Shown here piece by piece: positions 50,250 to 59,222 of a stretch of 64,000 bases of DNA. A program made the position numbers and the translations under genes. This DNA is from Zygosaccharomyces rouxii (lineage: Eukaryota; Ascomycota; Saccharomycetes; Saccharomycetales; Saccharomycetaceae): positions 124,001 through 188,000 of the forward strand of contig NC_012993.1 of the NCBI RefSeq assembly GCF_000026365.1, read 5' to 3'. The notes below the pieces were generated by a model. It made no database searches and was not told the origin of the DNA. It was given only the letters and a program-made list of their open reading frames with translations. Each line of letters begins with the position of its first letter. The first letter of the stretch is position 1.

Positions 50250-51293
50250 TCATATAAATTTCAATGACATCTGTGATTTGACCTCTTGCTCCTCGTCATT
50301 GACGCTTGCGAGGACTTGTTGCAGTTCGTTTTGTAGTTCGTTGGCGTTTTTCTTGCCCTCACATGAGGAATAAACGTCTTGTACCGCTAAATCAAGTGCT
50401 CTTATGAATCGATACTGATAGATGGAAATTACCGATGTCTCTTCAGAAGTCTCATTGGCTAACCGGTTCTCAATGCTTAGCTTAACGATTTTAAGCATAT
50501 CTCTTTTATGAACGTTGTGTCTGGCAAGAATCCTCAAGGTAGCTATGAATAATTCTTGATTTTTGGTCAATGATTCTCCTGGAGTCGGTAAGAGATGGCA
50601 TTTGGTATAGATGGATTGGTATAATACCACTTCATCGTGTGCTGACCAACTTCTTATACTTTGACGGCTAATTTGCACAACATGTTCTAATTCTGCAGAG
50701 GTTTGACACTCCCTCGTAAGACATTTCCATAATAATCTTTGTACAGAAATGTGCATTTCGCCATATTTATCTAGCCATTGGTCTTCAAACTGTTGCCGTA
50801 TGATAGGGTTACCACAGCGGTAGTAAAGAAGTACTGAAAGATGTAATTGTTGCTTAGCATCAAACATGGTTAAGTTCTCCCATAATTTATCAAAGTCTTG
50901 GAAAGTCTTGGACAGTACAATTCTAGCCATTTGTGGGACAGTTTGCAATTTACCCATATACTGTTGAAGGAGTAAATAGTTGTACAGTTTTTCAGAACTC
51001 TCTAAGCCATTCTGTAACGGTTTCTGAGATGACTGACGTGCAATATCTTTCAACTGGCTAAACAAAATGTCATAATGAGTTTGAACACGCTTCTTTTGCG
51101 AATCCACTTCAGGCAACGTAGAATTGAGAACTTTCAAAACTCTTTCGACATGATTCTGACCACTTTCAGCATCCAACAACGACGTTAAAGATGGCCGCTT
51201 AGAAGCTCTCGTTAAGAATTGTATAGTTGCCTTTAGTTCATCGCTTTCAGATTTAAGCAGCCTAGATGATAAATTGGAGAATGCCCTTTTCAT
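50250..51293 (-). CDS. MRX5: Mitochondrial protein Mrx5 (YJL147C-like)
   Basis: Orthologue by position of YJL147C/Mrx5, a protein reported with the mitochondrial expressome-type assemblies; its biochemical role is not established. The first ATG, at 51293, gives 347 residues (382 in S. cerevisiae). The N-terminus (MKRAFSNLSSRLLKSESDEL) is basic and Ser/Leu-rich, fitting a presequence. The rest is α-helical without a known catalytic motif. RPA34 and IDS2 flank it in the S. cerevisiae order (YJL148W, YJL147C, YJL146W), with TFA2 interleaved. The assignment rests largely on synteny. The frame continues open beyond the stop. Confidence 0.8.
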   Translation of the reverse strand: MKRAFSNLSSRLLKSESDELKATIQFLTRASKRPSLTSLLDAESGQNHVERVLKVLNSTLPEVDSQKKRVQTHYDILFSQLKDIARQSSQKPLQNGLESSEKLYNYLLLQQYMGKLQTVPQMARIVLSKTFQDFDKLWENLTMFDAKQQLHLSVLLYYRCGNPIIRQQFEDQWLDKYGEMHISVQRLLWKCLTRECQTSAELEHVVQISRQSIRSWSAHDEVVLYQSIYTKCHLLPTPGESLTKNQELFIATLRILARHNVHKRDMLKIVKLSIENRLANETSEETSVISIYQYRFIRALDLAVQDVYSSCEGKKNANELQNELQQVLASVNDEEQEVKSQMSLKFI

Positions 51294-51645
51294 TGATGTA
51301 GGATTTGATAAAATGGTTTTCAGGACTTTAAAATGTCTATGGGTGCGATTATCTGTATTCTTCACTTAGTACTGTCCTAGTGTTAGCGATGTCTTGATAT
51401 TAGGAAGATTCGATATCCAATTCCCGAAGTAAGCCTTTACTGATGACCACTAAGAAAAAGGTAATAATCAAGTTTAAAAGCATTTTAGAGGCTGTTTGGA
51501 TCATATTCTTTAACGGTTAGAATCATATAATTGTGAGAAATACTGGCTGCTCCTAGTTTCTCTTTAGATATCATCCTCTCAATATTAAAGGGTCCTCGTA
51601 TTTGATAAGCTATTGCAGCTCTACAAGTATCCATTCGTTAGGAAA

Positions 51646-52908
51646 ATGAGTAAGGATACTGGATTTTTGGAGGATTCAACTGGTGATCTTGCCAGAGCAC
51701 TTAGAAGATCGTGGTCAGAGCCGCAGGACAGCAAGACCCCATATCAAGATTCACCAATTAGCACTCCCCAGTGTAATCAGTACCATAACGTTTCACCAGG
51801 TGGTGGTTCATTCACTTCTGCAGGTTCACAAGTGGCTTCACTTACTGGTAGTTCTGATAAAACCCATAGAGGGAGCCTTGGTGATGGTTCCCCGGATTAC
51901 CACTTGATTGAAAGGCATTATTCATTGATGGAACAACCGAATGTTGGTAATAAATCTACTGGTTCTGGTTCTGGTGGTAGCATTGATGACGGTATGTTAG
52001 AACAAGCTATGCAAGAGTCATTACCACCCCTGATGCCCGCACCTGTGGCCATGCCCCTAAGACGTGGTTCTATACAAGAGGTACAGAGGGTAAGACATTT
52101 GTTAAACCCAAGAAGTTCATTCTCAGGTGCACCACCAGAGGAACCTGAATTACAAGAGGGTTGTAGTGTTAGTTGGGTCACCATATTAGCCAATAGTTCA
52201 CCAGAATATGTTGAGCCTATACTAGTACTTCAAGAATCATTGAAATCTGTGAATTCAAAATTTGGATTGTGTGTTATTCACAATTCCGAAGTCGATAGTT
52301 CTATGATAAGGGAAAAAGGTATTGAGACAGTTGCATTCGATAAGGCGAAGCTACCAGAATTGTTCAAGAAAAGTATAAATCCACATTCCATATTAATGGT
52401 ATTTATGGCATTAGCGGGCAAGTATGACTTAGTATGCTATCTGTCCCCCACATGTATGGTATTAGAAAATATCGATGATCTCTTAGGCAGTGAAGAAATT
52501 GGGAATGAAATTGACAATGAAACATGCGTGTTATTAACCAATTCAACACCAGATCCTCAAATTATCATCTTAAGGCCTTTGGTAGATGTGGAAATGTGCA
52601 TCAGAGAATTCTTTACGGTTTACGGCGATGACTGTGATGAGAAAAGTAGTAAATTGACCAGAATGCGAGATTACGACGTTTTAGAAACACTTTTCCAAGA
52701 TTCCTGGAGTAGACTTGCTACTGATGAATACTGTGAAACCTTACCAGAGAAACCATCACCGTCAGAGAAAAGCTTCCCACACAAAATGGTTGATTTTGAA
52801 TTACAAAAGCCTTGGATAATGCACGAAAAGCAAGATATGGGCCCTCTGGCAAGTAGGTGGCATCGCCTATGGTTACAAACTTCCCGCAGGCAGGCTAACG
52901 ACATGTAA
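51646..52908 (+). CDS. IDS2: Ids2-like protein with glycogenin-like C-terminal domain
   Basis: Positional orthologue of S. cerevisiae Ids2 (YJL146W, 469 residues), known as an Ime2-dependent meiotic factor and reported as an Hsp90 co-chaperone. The first ATG, at 51646, gives 420 residues. Residues 1-170 are disordered and Ser/Gly-rich with RRGS, a candidate kinase site, at 139-142. Residues about 175-355 read like a GT-A glycosyltransferase of the glycogenin family: VTILANSSPEYVEPILVLQES, then YLSPTCMVLENIDDLL (265-280), IIILRPL and DYDVLETLFQDSW (342-354). The metal-binding DxD of glycogenin is replaced by SPT (267-269), so no catalysis is expected. The glycogenin link is my inference. Confidence 0.82.
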   Translation: MSKDTGFLEDSTGDLARALRRSWSEPQDSKTPYQDSPISTPQCNQYHNVSPGGGSFTSAGSQVASLTGSSDKTHRGSLGDGSPDYHLIERHYSLMEQPNVGNKSTGSGSGGSIDDGMLEQAMQESLPPLMPAPVAMPLRRGSIQEVQRVRHLLNPRSSFSGAPPEEPELQEGCSVSWVTILANSSPEYVEPILVLQESLKSVNSKFGLCVIHNSEVDSSMIREKGIETVAFDKAKLPELFKKSINPHSILMVFMALAGKYDLVCYLSPTCMVLENIDDLLGSEEIGNEIDNETCVLLTNSTPDPQIIILRPLVDVEMCIREFFTVYGDDCDEKSSKLTRMRDYDVLETLFQDSWSRLATDEYCETLPEKPSPSEKSFPHKMVDFELQKPWIMHEKQDMGPLASRWHRLWLQTSRRQANDM

Positions 52909-53097
52909 CGAACTTTATGTATGGACTACTTTTTTCTTAATTTTACGACTATTTTTCTGTTTAATGTTACCATCATCACTATTATATAACCACGTCGATA
53001 AATTACTTCGTTTAAATCTTGAGAACGACTTGAATGGAAAGAAACTTAAAGATGAAGTTAATATCAAAAGAAAATCTCCATCAAGACTATTTGAAAT

Positions 53098-53982
53098 ATG
53101 GCTGAATTGAAGTTTGAGAATGCTAACGAACGGAAGGTGTTTGAGGAAGTTTTCGAAGAGTTACCACAGCTCATTAAAACTAAGTGTAAAGGTTATGATG
53201 AGCTATACGGCTACAAATTGAACTTCAAGGATGAAGATCAACAAGTTGTTAAGAAATACTACGATGAAGAAATTGCAAAACATTTGATCTTTAAGATCTG
53301 TAAGGCCTTTCAATTCAATAAGGATCAAGTTACTCAGAGAATTGTGGATGTCTTGAATTGGAGACGAGAATTTAACCCATTGAGCGCAGCCTTCCTCGAA
53401 ACTCATAACCCAGAATTGGAAGAAGTTGGTGTGATCACTCAATATCCTGAAGAATCACCCAATAAACGTGTCGTTACTTGGAATCTCTATGGTCAATTGG
53501 TCAAAAGAAAGGAATTATTTAAAGATGCTGATAAATTCATTCGTTACAGAATTGGGCTGATGGAAAAAGGTCTTAGACTATTACAATTTCAAAGTGATGA
53601 CAACAATTATATGACTCAAGTCCATGATTACAAAGGTGTTTCTGTGTTTAGAATGGATGGTAATATTAAAAAGTGCACAAAACAAGTTATTTCCATCTTC
53701 CAACAGTACTATCCAGAATTACTATGGGCCAAATATTTCGTCAATGTACCAGCTGTATTTAGCTGGGTGTATGGTGTGGTAAAGCAGTTTGTCGATGAAC
53801 AGACTATGAGTAAATTTGTTGTTTTAAGTGATGGTAAGAAATTAAGCCAATATTTGAAATCTGCCCCCAGTGATTATGGTGGTAAGCAACAAGGATTGAA
53901 AGAACAGAATATCCAAAACGTAAGACCTACGGAATATGGATTGTATCTGTTAGAAAAGCAGAACAACGAAGATATCGATTAA
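53098..53982 (+). CDS. SFH5: Phosphatidylinositol transfer protein Sfh5
   Basis: Sec14-like CRAL-TRIO protein of 294 residues, the same length as S. cerevisiae Sfh5 (YJL145W). The CRAL-TRIO N domain is near 60-110 (ICKAFQFNKDQVTQRIVDVLNWRR has its core here). The lipid-binding part includes VHDYKGVSVFRMDG, FQQYYPELLWAKYFVNVPAVFSWVYGVVKQF and the closing FVVLSDGKKLSQYL. Sfh5 is unusual in the family because the S. cerevisiae protein binds haem; whether the haem ligands are kept was not checked. Tandem with IDS2 as in YJL146W-YJL145W. Confidence 0.95.
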   Translation: MAELKFENANERKVFEEVFEELPQLIKTKCKGYDELYGYKLNFKDEDQQVVKKYYDEEIAKHLIFKICKAFQFNKDQVTQRIVDVLNWRREFNPLSAAFLETHNPELEEVGVITQYPEESPNKRVVTWNLYGQLVKRKELFKDADKFIRYRIGLMEKGLRLLQFQSDDNNYMTQVHDYKGVSVFRMDGNIKKCTKQVISIFQQYYPELLWAKYFVNVPAVFSWVYGVVKQFVDEQTMSKFVVLSDGKKLSQYLKSAPSDYGGKQQGLKEQNIQNVRPTEYGLYLLEKQNNEDID

Positions 53983-54063
53983 TTAATTGATTAATCGGTC
54001 AATTTATTGATTGAATTAATAAATAAGTAATAATTTAATAAATAATTGTGTACAAGTTTGAAA

Positions 54064-55176
54064 TTAGATTTCTTTTTGATCTTTACGTCTTTGTTCAAGG
54101 GCATCGTATTGAAATGCTTCCATTGGTTCTAAACCCCATTTTTCCAATAGTGCCTTATCTTCATCCCAACCGTTACACATTGTGGTCAACATCCTCTTAC
54201 CGGTAAAAATACTATTACAGCCCGCTAAAAAGCATAAAAATTGCTCATTATCTTTCATGGTATAGCGACCTGCCGCTAATCTAATGATTGATTGTGGCAT
54301 AACAATTCTTGCGGTAGCAATTGTCCTTAGAATTTCATCAAATTTTAATTTCTTAGCATCGGGTTTGTTTAAATCCTCCATGATTGCAGTTCCTGAAATG
54401 GGGACCAATCTGTTAATAGGTAAAGATTCTGGATGTGGTGTCATGTTTGCCAAAGTATGTAAAAATCCAATGTGATCTTCTTCAGTTTCACCAAGACCCA
54501 ATATACCGCCGCAACATGCTTTAATTCCTGAGTCTTGTACATTCTTGATAGTTTTTAATCTATCATCATAGGATCTAGTGCTGATGATTTTAGAATAGTG
54601 TTCTCTAGAGGTATCCACGTTGTGATTGTAAGCAGTCAACCCTGCCTTTTTCAATTGTCTTGCCTGTAATTCATCAAGCATACCCAAAGTAACACAGGTC
54701 TCCATCCCCATCTCATTGACAGCACTAACCATCTGTGAAATTCTACCCAAAGCAGATTTTCTACCTTGCATATCTCTCCATGCCGCCCCCATGCAAAATC
54801 TAGTAGATCCATTCCTCTTGGCTTCCTGCGCTTCTTTAATGACATCATCATATTTTACCATCTTGCTAGCTTGGACACCGGTATCGTGTCTAGTGGATTG
54901 AGAACAGTACTTGCAATCTTCTGAACAGCCACCTTCCTTGATGTTCATCAATGTACACAATTGTACTTTGTTAGCATCCTGCCACTTACGATGTTGTCTC
55001 TGAGCTTGATGAACCAATTCTAAAAGAGGAGTATGGTAGATAGTTGCTAACTGTTCCTTTGTCCAATGGTGCTGAGGCTCCTGCAAAGAAAGAGCGTACT
55101 CAAGGGTATCAATGGTTGCTGCCCTCCATTGTCTAACAGAAGTAGAGAACCCACGCAAGACCTTCAAACAACTCAT
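54064..55176 (-). CDS. BIO2: Biotin synthase
   Basis: Mitochondrial radical-SAM enzyme that inserts sulphur into dethiobiotin. It has 370 residues (375 in S. cerevisiae, YGR286C). A short basic presequence (CLKVLRGFSTSVRQWRAAT) precedes the radical-SAM motif CSEDCKYC, with cluster cysteines 84, 88 and 91. Family segments FCMGAAWRDMQGRK, YNHNVDTSREHY, CCGGILGLGETEEDH and RLAAGRYTM are intact. In S. cerevisiae BIO2 is subtelomeric; here it sits inside a conserved block next to SFH5. A divergent GATTGATTGATTC repeat lies just before the ATG. Confidence 0.97.
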   Translation of the reverse strand: MSCLKVLRGFSTSVRQWRAATIDTLEYALSLQEPQHHWTKEQLATIYHTPLLELVHQAQRQHRKWQDANKVQLCTLMNIKEGGCSEDCKYCSQSTRHDTGVQASKMVKYDDVIKEAQEAKRNGSTRFCMGAAWRDMQGRKSALGRISQMVSAVNEMGMETCVTLGMLDELQARQLKKAGLTAYNHNVDTSREHYSKIISTRSYDDRLKTIKNVQDSGIKACCGGILGLGETEEDHIGFLHTLANMTPHPESLPINRLVPISGTAIMEDLNKPDAKKLKFDEILRTIATARIVMPQSIIRLAAGRYTMKDNEQFLCFLAGCNSIFTGKRMLTTMCNGWDEDKALLEKWGLEPMEAFQYDALEQRRKDQKEI

Positions 55177-55324
55177 AATTGATTGATTGATTCCTCGAAA
55201 TAATTAAAGAACAGAGAATGTGTTGCAACAGTTGTCATCATCCTCCAATTTTTTTCACCTGAGTATTTATACCAAACTTTCATGGACTCCCAACAAGACT
55301 AGTCATGTAGTCATGTTGAGATGA

Positions 55325-56254
55325 CTACATCTCAAAGTCCCTGCGCAATTTGCAAAAATACAAAAAGAAAACCATCATGTGGAACCAAGTCATGCCCACT
55401 AGGTAGAGAATGCATCTAGTCAGCATTAATCGATCACTGTGTTGCTTACACATAAGCGGTATCAACGATATTGTGGATGAAGCTAATAGTATCACTAGAA
55501 ATGATGCCAATGCCAACTCCGAATATCGATGTCTTGACAGATCATTTTCTGCTAGGGAATTGAGTTGATCTTGTAAAGAGTGCAGATTTTCTTGTGAAAG
55601 GGGTTTTTGCAGTAGAGGTTGGAAGAAATTGGTTAAGATCGGTTGGCATGTCTGGTACAACTGCTGGAACCCCAATGTTTTCAATTGAGATAACATATAG
55701 ACCGAGGCCTCTAGTAAAATGGTAATATCTCGTACTTTGTCAAATGTCTCTTGTAGTAGTAAAGACCCATTGTAGTTATGTATAGCATGATTCTGTAAAT
55801 TGTTCAATTGCCAGCAGCGGTATGCTATTGTAGATTTGAAGGTAAACTGGAAGGGAACTTCTAATGCCCAATATGAAGGTGAAAAGCGGTTCTTTACAAA
55901 AAGAGAATGTGAATTAATCTCCTGCGCAGCTATTTGTAGTCTTGTGAAGTATTCTAAGGTCGCAACGCTCGAGGAAGTAGTGTTTAGGATGGCCGCTGTC
56001 GCTAAATTTAATTCAATGGCCTGTGAAAGGTCATCTAGAGATTGGTGTAAAGTACCTGATGGAGCTGCATTGAAGGTTAGGACGTGTTCGTAGAGAGATT
56101 TGACCAGCTGAGATGAATCAGAATCGATTATACGACCTTGTAGAGTTTGAATTCTTGCATAGGGTGCAGTCTGTTGCGGAAGTTGTTGTTTTCTACCAAT
56201 GGGCCAAGCTGTAGCAACGGTACAGAGAAGTAAATGTGTAATTATATGGAGCAT
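55325..56254 (-). CDS. Unrecognised membrane protein with signal peptide
   Basis: The first ATG, at 56254, gives 309 residues that I cannot assign. The N-terminus is a clear signal peptide (MLHIITHLLLCTVATAW). A lumenal-type domain of about 220 residues follows, helical, with potential N-glycosylation sites (NTTS, NYNGS) and only a few Cys. Two C-terminal membrane helices come next (LALASFLVILLASSTISLIPLM; CILYLVGMTWFHMMVFFLYF), and the protein ends on a short charged tail (CKLRRDFEM). The layout recalls the nuclear-fusion protein Kar5, but no sequence motif of that family was seen and the length is shorter. Function unknown. It stands between BIO2 and HOS4, where two synteny blocks join. Confidence 0.7.
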   Translation of the reverse strand: MLHIITHLLLCTVATAWPIGRKQQLPQQTAPYARIQTLQGRIIDSDSSQLVKSLYEHVLTFNAAPSGTLHQSLDDLSQAIELNLATAAILNTTSSSVATLEYFTRLQIAAQEINSHSLFVKNRFSPSYWALEVPFQFTFKSTIAYRCWQLNNLQNHAIHNYNGSLLLQETFDKVRDITILLEASVYMLSQLKTLGFQQLYQTCQPILTNFFQPLLQKPLSQENLHSLQDQLNSLAENDLSRHRYSELALASFLVILLASSTISLIPLMCKQHSDRLMLTRCILYLVGMTWFHMMVFFLYFCKLRRDFEM

Positions 56255-56576
56255 TGATTGAGATCTGGCGTAGTAAATCAACGAGACTGATCTCGATAAG
56301 TCTCAGCGGCCTCGTGTTCCCTTATATGCCATTATCTGTATATAGAGACTAGGAGAAACTTGGGAAATCTGGGGAGAAACTGGTGAAGGAGAAACTCTGT
56401 CTCAGTATCTCATAATATTAGAATTCATTAGAGATTTTCAATTTGAATTTCTATTCAAATTTTATTCACATTTTGAAATTTCGACTTGATCACCTTTAAT
56501 TGACATCAAAGTTTCCACCTCATCGCTCGAAAAGGTTTACTACTAATAACCACTGATAATTGAACCAAATAGCCAT
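56255..56576. promoter_or_regulatory. Divergent promoter before HOS4
   Basis: GGAGAAACT occurs three times (56352-56360, 56373-56381, 56388-56396), spaced 21 and 15 bp. The segment nearer HOS4 is AT-rich. No exact known motif was recognised and no gene is seen. Confidence 0.45.
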
Positions 56577-59222
56577 ATGAGCGATCCAAGTGAGACCAAG
56601 AAAAGGTCCCTAAGCAGTTATTTATCCAATGTGAGCTCCAGGAGGGAAGAACTGGAGAAGATCAAACGACAGCAGCTGGAGGAACATCAGAGACAAGAAC
56701 AAGAACTAGAGAAGGTAAGGCAAGAACAGCTGAGAGAAAAGAAGTTGAAGGAGGTGAAATTGGAAGAAGAGCACTTGAAAGAACAATCTAAGGAAAATCA
56801 ATCCAGAGAGGGTCAGACTGAGGATCAGACTAAAGAGCAGCCCGAAGGACAGCCTGAAGAGCAGCCCGAAGGACAGCCTGAAGAGCAGCCTGAAGAGCAG
56901 CCTGAAGAGCAGCCTGAAGGACAGCTTGAAGAGCAGACTGAGAAGCAGATAGAAGAACAGCCTGAGGGACAGCCTAAAGATCAGACTGAGAAGCAGATAG
57001 AAGAACAGGCAGAAGCACAGGTAGATGTAAAAGACCCCCAGGTGAAGAAGGAAGAGAAGCGTACTATTAGTCGAGTTGAGCTGCATTCCATTTTGAAAGC
57101 ACCTGAATACGGATCTCATGAAGATGAAGATGAAGAAATGGACAGCGATGCACCTACTGAGCCAGCATCTCCACCAAAACCCAGAAGAGGTAAATTAGTG
57201 AGAGGAGATAGATTGACGTCGCTGTCACCAAGACAAGTCTCATTTGACAATGGTTCCGATTCTGAATTGTCAGATATAGACGAATTGGAAAGTGTTAACA
57301 TTTCAAGTAGTGTGCTTCATGGAGATTCCTCGCCGACGAAAAGGCATTCGTCACCTAGAAAGGCCTATAAACCATCTCGACAACATCGTAAGGGAATATA
57401 CAGAGATGCGGGTGGACGTACTAGATTGCAGATAGCATGTGATAAAGGTAACTTGGAAATCGCCAAGAGATTAATTGAAGAAGATGGATACGATGTCAAT
57501 GATCAAGACAATGCAGGTAATACAGCTCTACATGAAGCTGCGCTCAATGGACATTTGGATATAGTGAAATTACTTGTCAATCATGGTGCGGATGTCAATG
57601 TACAATCTTATGAAATGTTTAAAGATACTGCATTGATAGACGCATCTGCTAATGGACATTTGCCGGTGGTGCAATTCCTTTTGGAACGTGGTGCTGACCC
57701 TCTAGTATGCAATGCCAAGGGTCTTACCGCTTATGATTCTATCGACGAAGAAGCTGATCTAGATGATGAAGAAAGAGATATCGTACGGCAGATACAGGAG
57801 TGTCTTAGAGATGCAACTAGAAAGGCATTGGACCATACAGCAAGTACAAAGGATCCATCGCCTACACAACCAAGACATTCAGATGATGATTACGAATTTT
57901 ATTGGACGGATATTAGTTCTCGTGCAGGTAGAGAAAAGTTGTTGAAGGCATCGAAGGAAGGTAAACTAGCCTATGTGGGGGCCTATTTAGAAAATGGTGG
58001 TAAAATCGATGTCAAGTCATTTTTCGAAGCTGTTAAATTTGGCCATGAAGATATCACGAGTCTTTACCTAGCGTTTGGTGCACCGGTAAACGTCTCATTG
58101 AAGGATGGCACCACTTCATTGATGGCAGCGGTTGGTAGAGGCCATCAAGGCACTGTTAAGCTTTTATTAGATGCGGATGCGGATCCGACTAAAAAGGATA
58201 AAATGGGACATAATGCATTGTACTATGCAAAGAATAGTTTAATGGGGATTATAGATTCAGATGAAGTGCAACTGTTAAAAGATGCGTTGCAGAAGCGTGG
58301 TGTAGAGGTAGAAGAGAACAGTAAGAAGAGGAATTTGGAAGAAGTAGAAACTGAACCAAAAGAACAAGAAGAGGAACCTGAGCCCAAGAAACAAGAATTA
58401 GAACCGGAAGAACCGAGGGAGACACCAGCTGAAAGAGAAGCAAGACTCAAGGCAGAAGAGGAGTACTTCCAGAGAAGAATGAAAAATAAGAAGAAGAAGG
58501 AACAAGAACTATTGAAGAAACTAGCCCTCGATGAACAGAAAAGGGAAGAAGAGAAGGAGAAGCAAAGGTTACAAGAACTCGAGAAGATGGAAGCGGATAA
58601 GAGAAAAAGACAGTTAGAATTAGAGGAGAATCAAAGACAACTGGAACTACAGAGAAGAAAGGATATAAGATCGATGTACCCCTTGGGGTTAAAATTGGTA
58701 GATTTTAAGAAAACCGATGACTTAGAATCGTTTTTACCACTTTACTACGTGAGCATGAACAACCAGAGATACGTCCTTGATTTGCAGGCGTGTGTTTTAC
58801 TCAAGGATTCAAGCGTACTCGATTCAAATGCACAAGCTGTAGAACCATTGCACAGGGAACAACTGTGGAATATTTTGAAATTTATTTTTTTACAAGGTGG
58901 TACCGAGAATATGTTAAGCCTAGACGCCATGTCATTAGATGAGAGAATGGGCTTTGAAAGGCAGGAATTTGGTAAATTCAGTCAACTGCCTTTACATTGG
59001 ATACCCTATGAGTCTATTGTACACAAACTTGGGTCAAAGGAACAAAAGGTGAGAGAAAATATGGTGGAAATTGTACTGGTAGATGCAAGAGATGTTAATG
59101 AAGCAAGAGGGCACAGAGTGTGTCCATCGCCAATAGGCCTGAATGGGCTACCATTCAAATTCCAGTACAGAAATGAGATACTAGAATCCATAAATTTGCA
59201 TAACGCAGGTCCGTTATGGTGA
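56577..59222 (+). CDS. HOS4: Ankyrin-repeat Set3-complex subunit Hos4
   Basis: Subunit of the Set3 histone deacetylase complex, nuclear. It has 881 residues (1083 in S. cerevisiae, YIL112W). Order of parts: a charged coiled coil (20-70); a Gln/Pro/Glu repeat block (about 78-150) made of QPEE/QPEG units; a disordered region; ankyrin repeats near 278-385 (AGNTALHEAALNGHLDIVKLL, DTALIDASANGHLPVVQFLL) and 455-545; a second charged coiled coil (about 580-700); and a conserved C-terminal domain (MYPLGLKLVDFKKTDDLESF onward). The next gene is COX5, as YIL111W follows YIL112W. The repeat block is expected to vary in length. Confidence 0.9.
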   Translation: MSDPSETKKRSLSSYLSNVSSRREELEKIKRQQLEEHQRQEQELEKVRQEQLREKKLKEVKLEEEHLKEQSKENQSREGQTEDQTKEQPEGQPEEQPEGQPEEQPEEQPEEQPEGQLEEQTEKQIEEQPEGQPKDQTEKQIEEQAEAQVDVKDPQVKKEEKRTISRVELHSILKAPEYGSHEDEDEEMDSDAPTEPASPPKPRRGKLVRGDRLTSLSPRQVSFDNGSDSELSDIDELESVNISSSVLHGDSSPTKRHSSPRKAYKPSRQHRKGIYRDAGGRTRLQIACDKGNLEIAKRLIEEDGYDVNDQDNAGNTALHEAALNGHLDIVKLLVNHGADVNVQSYEMFKDTALIDASANGHLPVVQFLLERGADPLVCNAKGLTAYDSIDEEADLDDEERDIVRQIQECLRDATRKALDHTASTKDPSPTQPRHSDDDYEFYWTDISSRAGREKLLKASKEGKLAYVGAYLENGGKIDVKSFFEAVKFGHEDITSLYLAFGAPVNVSLKDGTTSLMAAVGRGHQGTVKLLLDADADPTKKDKMGHNALYYAKNSLMGIIDSDEVQLLKDALQKRGVEVEENSKKRNLEEVETEPKEQEEEPEPKKQELEPEEPRETPAEREARLKAEEEYFQRRMKNKKKKEQELLKKLALDEQKREEEKEKQRLQELEKMEADKRKRQLELEENQRQLELQRRKDIRSMYPLGLKLVDFKKTDDLESFLPLYYVSMNNQRYVLDLQACVLLKDSSVLDSNAQAVEPLHREQLWNILKFIFLQGGTENMLSLDAMSLDERMGFERQEFGKFSQLPLHWIPYESIVHKLGSKEQKVRENMVEIVLVDARDVNEARGHRVCPSPIGLNGLPFKFQYRNEILESINLHNAGPLW
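56830..57010 (+). repeat. QPEE/QPEG-coding minisatellite in HOS4
   Basis: Degenerate 12-bp units of the form CAGCCTGAAGAG or CAGCCCGAAGGA run in tandem, with larger composites (CAGACTGAGAAGCAGATAGA occurs twice). They encode alternating QPEE, QPEG and QTEK tetrapeptides. The frame is kept throughout, so units are added or lost by 12 bp. Confidence 0.85.
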
